From contig DDWM01000039.1 in assembly GCA_002345925.1 (NCBI GenBank), positions 1-52,773 on the forward strand: a DNA stretch of 52,773 nt, given 5' to 3'. The DNA is from Actinobacteria bacterium UBA2286. GTDB taxonomy: Bacteria > Actinomycetota > Coriobacteriia > Anaerosomatales > Anaerosomataceae. The notes under the pieces were generated by a model, which saw nothing but the letters and a program-made list of their open reading frames with translations, was not told the origin of the DNA and did no database searches. Of the stretch, positions 50,134 through 52,773 are shown one piece after another. Numbering within the stretch: position 1 is the first letter of the stretch; every line of letters begins with the position of its first letter. The translations under genes were made by a program, and so were the position numbers.

Positions 50134-50973
50134 ATGTTCCCGATCGTCCACCAGCGCCAGCTCTCGGATTCCGTCTTCGAGATGGGCGTCAACGCACCCG
50201 CTATCGCCCGCAAAGCGAAGGCAGGGCAGTTCCTTATGCTGCGTGTCGACGATCACGGCGAGCGCATCCCGCTCACGTTCAGCGACTGGTCTGCCGAGGA
50301 AGGCTGGATCCGCTTCATCTTCATGCGGGTCGGCAAGACCACGCACCAGCTTTCGCTCCTAGGCGTGGGTGACTCTCTTGCCGATGTCGTCGGGCCGCTC
50401 GGCATTCCCACGCACACCGAAGGACTCGGGCGTGTCGCCGTCGTAGGCGGAGGCGTGGGTGCTGCGGTCGCGTATCCCGTAGCGCGTGCAATGGCCGAGG
50501 CGGGCAACGATGTCACGGTCATTCTCGGCGCTCGAAATCAGGAGCTGCTGATTCTGGAAGAGGAGTTCCGCGCCTTGCCGCTCAAGGAGCTGATCGTCAT
50601 GACCGACGATGGCTCGGCGGGGGAGAAGGGCCTGGTCACCGCACCGCTCAAGCGGATGTGCGAGGCCGGTGAACTCGATCACAGCATGGCGATCGGGCCA
50701 GCCATCATGATGAAGTTCTGCGCGGCGACCACCAAGGAATTCGACGTACCGATCACGGTCTCGCTCAACCCGATCATGGTTGACGGCACTGGGATGTGCG
50801 GCGCCTGTCGCGTGAGCGTGGGATCGGAGACCAAGTTCGGCTGTGTGGATGGTCCCGACTTTGACGGTCATGCCGTCGATTTCGAGGAGCTCATGAGCCG
50901 TCAGCGCGTCTACGTCGATATCGAGCGCGAAGCAGACGCCGACTTCAGCAGGGAGTGCCAATGCCACCGGTAG
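50134..50973 (+). CDS. nfnA: NfnA: small subunit of NADH-dependent ferredoxin:NADP+ oxidoreductase
   Basis: 279 residues. It has a ferredoxin-NADP reductase fold with FAD ('KAGQFLMLRVDDHGERIPLT'), NAD-binding 'VAVVGGGVGAAVAYPVARAM', and a C-terminal [2Fe-2S] motif 'MVDGTGMCGACRVSV' with a further Cys in 'KFGCVDGPDFDGHAVDFEEL'. In the Nfn structure the cluster is held by three Cys and one Asp, which fits here. With NfnB it couples NADH, NADPH and ferredoxin by electron bifurcation in the cytoplasm. The ATG at 50134 has only a weak ribosome site. It overlaps nfnB by 13 bases. Confidence 0.93.
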   Translation: MFPIVHQRQLSDSVFEMGVNAPAIARKAKAGQFLMLRVDDHGERIPLTFSDWSAEEGWIRFIFMRVGKTTHQLSLLGVGDSLADVVGPLGIPTHTEGLGRVAVVGGGVGAAVAYPVARAMAEAGNDVTVILGARNQELLILEEEFRALPLKELIVMTDDGSAGEKGLVTAPLKRMCEAGELDHSMAIGPAIMMKFCAATTKEFDVPITVSLNPIMVDGTGMCGACRVSVGSETKFGCVDGPDFDGHAVDFEELMSRQRVYVDIEREADADFSRECQCHR

Positions 50974-52403
50974 AAGATACCGCCGCCGAGAAGCCCCGCC
51001 ACAAGCCCTCACGCGCCCCGCGGACGCCTATGCCCGAGCGCGACGCGGCTGAGCGCGCGCAGGACTTCGACGAGGTCTCCCTCGGCTATTCCGAAGAACA
51101 GGCCGTTGCCGAGGCGAACCGTTGCATCCAGTGCAAGAATCCCACGTGCATCGAAGGATGCCCGGTCAACATCGACATCAAGTCGTTCATCGCCAGGATC
51201 ATCGACGGCGACTACGCAGCGGGCGTCTCGGTGCTCAAGGAGCGCAACGCCCTTCCCGCCGTGTGCGGCCGCGTCTGCCCGCAGGAGGAGCAGTGCGAGA
51301 TCGCGTGCGTGCTGGCGCGTAAGGGCGAGCCGGTAGCCATCGGGCGCCTCGAGCGCTGGCTTGGCGACTACGACCTCACCTGCGACCTGGATCACCGCTG
51401 CGCACCGGAGGTGGGCGAGCCTACCGGCAAGCGGGTCGCCATCGTGGGCTCCGGCCCGGCCGGCCTCGCGTGCGCTGGAGAGCTTAGGCGCCTCGGCCAT
51501 GCGGTGACGATCTTCGAGTCGCTCCATGCGCCCGGTGGCGTGCTCACTTACGGTATCCCGGAGTTCCGGCTCCCGAAGGCGATCGTTCAGGCCGAGATCG
51601 AGATGCTCGGCGTCATGGGCGCTGAGATCGTGACCAACGTTGTCGTGGGCGCCACCTACACTCTCGACGACTTGCTTTCCGAGGAGGGCTTCGACGCGAT
51701 CTTCGTCGGCAGCGGCGCGGGTCTCCCGATCTTCCTCGGCATACCCGGTGAGAACCTCAACGGCGTCTACTCGGCGAATGAGTTCCTCACGCGCGTGAAC
51801 CTGATGAAGGCATACGAGTTCCCCAAGCAAGACACTCCCGTGTGGCGCGGTCGAAAGGTCGCAGTCGTTGGCGGCGGCAACGTCGCGATGGACGCGGCGC
51901 GCACCGCCAAGCGCCTTGGTGCCGAGGAGGTCTTCCTCGTGTACCGACGCTCAGAAGAGGAGATGCCTGCGCGGCGTGAAGAGGTTCATCACGCGCAACA
52001 AGAAGGCATCGAGTTCAAGATGCTGTGCTCACCACAGGAGATCCTCGGCCATGACGGGTTTGTGACCGGCATGACAGCCACGCGCATGGAGCTTGGCGAG
52101 CCCGACGCAAGCGGGCGCCGTGCGCCGGTTTGCGTGATGGATTCCGACTTCGTCATCGAGTGCGACACGGTGATCGTGGCGCTCGGGACGCGTGCAAACC
52201 CGCTTATCGCGCAGACAACGCCTGATCTTGAGGTCACGTCGCGTGGTTACGTCAAGACTGACGAGGATGGCGCCACGAACAAGGCCGGTGTGTTCGCCGG
52301 CGGCGACATCGTTACCGGCTCGGCCACGGTCATTCTCGCCATGGGCGCAGGCAAGAAGGCGGCATTCGCAATCGATAACTGGCTTGGGAGGCATAGCGGG
52401 TAG
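50961..52403 (+). CDS. nfnB: NfnB: large subunit of NADH-dependent ferredoxin:NADP+ oxidoreductase
   Basis: 480 residues. The N-terminal domain carries two [4Fe-4S] clusters ('CIQCKNPTCIEGCPVNIDIK' and 'AVCGRVCPQEEQCEIACVLA'). Then come an FAD-binding 'VAIVGSGPAGLACAGELRRL' (about residue 158), 'FESLHAPGGVLTYGIPEFRL', and an NADPH-binding 'VAVVGGGNVAMDAARTAKRL'. The C-terminal 'GVFAGGDIVTGSATVILAMG' completes FAD binding. The protein looks like the small glutamate synthase subunit, but pairing with nfnA decides the assignment. The ATG follows GGGAG at 50951-50955 and overlaps nfnA. Confidence 0.93.
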   Translation: MPPVEDTAAEKPRHKPSRAPRTPMPERDAAERAQDFDEVSLGYSEEQAVAEANRCIQCKNPTCIEGCPVNIDIKSFIARIIDGDYAAGVSVLKERNALPAVCGRVCPQEEQCEIACVLARKGEPVAIGRLERWLGDYDLTCDLDHRCAPEVGEPTGKRVAIVGSGPAGLACAGELRRLGHAVTIFESLHAPGGVLTYGIPEFRLPKAIVQAEIEMLGVMGAEIVTNVVVGATYTLDDLLSEEGFDAIFVGSGAGLPIFLGIPGENLNGVYSANEFLTRVNLMKAYEFPKQDTPVWRGRKVAVVGGGNVAMDAARTAKRLGAEEVFLVYRRSEEEMPARREEVHHAQQEGIEFKMLCSPQEILGHDGFVTGMTATRMELGEPDASGRRAPVCVMDSDFVIECDTVIVALGTRANPLIAQTTPDLEVTSRGYVKTDEDGATNKAGVFAGGDIVTGSATVILAMGAGKKAAFAIDNWLGRHSG

Positions 52404-52517
52404 CCGCTTGCCGGAGCCCTGCGGTATACTTTCGCTGCGACGACCGGACATTCGGCGCTCATATGCTGACGAATGGTCTTATCGCGCCGAAACGTGCGGC
52501 CGCTGGAAGGGGCGCCA

Positions 52518-52773
52518 ATGGAAGACCCCATCAACGTCCTATGTGTCGATGATGACGTCTCTATCGTTGAGATGATCAAGATGGGCCTTGAGGCTGACGG
52601 TATGCATGTCAGCTCGGCGGGGGATGGTGCCGAGGCTCTTGAGGTGTTGCAGAACGAGCCTATCGACGTTGTCCTTCTCGACATCATGATGCCGAGAGTC
52701 GACGGCTGGATGGCTCTCATGGAGATCAGGAACAACCCGCTTACGGCGGATATCCCGGTCATCATGCTCACCG
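52518..52773 (+). CDS. Response regulator receiver protein, 5' part
   Basis: The first 85 residues are in the window; the gene runs off the end. The receiver domain is clear: 'VLCVDDDVSIVEMIKMGLEA' with the acidic triad, phospho-acceptor Asp in 'VVLLDIMMPRVDGWMALMEI' (about residue 56), and Thr in 'VIMLT' at the edge. The ATG follows GGAAGGGGC. The output domain, and whether a kinase follows, cannot be seen. A TATACT box lies at 52425-52430. Confidence 0.88.
   Translation, partial: MEDPINVLCVDDDVSIVEMIKMGLEADGMHVSSAGDGAEALEVLQNEPIDVVLLDIMMPRVDGWMALMEIRNNPLTADIPVIMLT

Overview
The window looks like chromosomal DNA of an anaerobic, high-GC, Gram-positive bacterium, most probably an actinobacterium of the class Coriobacteriia (Anaerosomatales/OPB41-like). 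This placement is inferred from gene content. The supporting features are a four-subunit pyruvate-type ferredoxin oxidoreductase, an electron-bifurcating NfnAB transhydrogenase, a multiheme c-type cytochrome, iron-sulfur flavoproteins, cell-wall-binding (CWB2) surface proteins, GTG/TTG starts and GC-rich codons. No phage, insertion sequence, CRISPR array or rRNA was found, and no gene-free stretch exceeds 300 bases.

Layout. 1-5.3 kb: the end of a CWB2 surface protein, a divergent secreted protein/lipoprotein pair, and a run of small housekeeping genes (LURP-one-like protein, Cys-cluster protein, LysE-type exporter, YaiI/YqxD, DUF1287). 5.4-10.5 kb: a short-chain dehydrogenase, a membrane-anchored unknown, a CDGSH iron-sulfur protein, and an XRE-cupin regulator followed directly by an acyl-CoA synthetase. 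10.5-16.1 kb: a multiheme cytochrome and the porG-porD-(regulator)-porA-porB operon. In that operon an HTH/GHKL-ATPase/STAS-like protein, preceded by two AT-rich palindromes, sits between porD and porA. 16.2-20.6 kb: DegV, a tautomerase, an M20 peptidase and a PPC/CWB2 surface protein. 20.6-28.2 kb: tRNA-Phe, a pentapeptide protein, a membrane PAS histidine kinase, a coiled-coil cell-wall protein, and an OmpR-type two-component system followed by a small secreted protein and a lipoprotein. 28.2-31.5 kb (minus strand): a HEAT-repeat protein and a degenerate HD-GYP protein that share an N-terminal module. 31.7-35.4 kb: a pseudo-ImmA/IrrE protein, a ROK sugar kinase, a DUF362 ferredoxin and a membrane protein.

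35.4-47.3 kb is a housekeeping cluster in almost the order known from Bacillus subtilis: rsmI, abrB (opposite strand), metG, tatD, yabE-like, ksgA/rsmA, veg, ispE, spoVG, glmU, prs, ctc/rplY, pth. An iron-sulfur flavoprotein gene is inserted after tatD and tRNA-Gln sits before glmU. 47.3-52.8 kb: an M23 peptidoglycan hydrolase, a DUF4870-like membrane protein, ApbE, NfnAB and the start of a response regulator that runs off the window.

Together the genes describe a ferredoxin-based fermentative or respiratory anaerobe. POR reduces ferredoxin, NfnAB exchanges electrons between ferredoxin, NADH and NADPH, the cytochrome and ApbE point to extracytoplasmic redox chemistry, and several genes remodel or decorate the cell wall. 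The least conventional items are the split por operon with its fused regulator, the HEAT/HD-GYP pair, and the pseudo-protease beside them.
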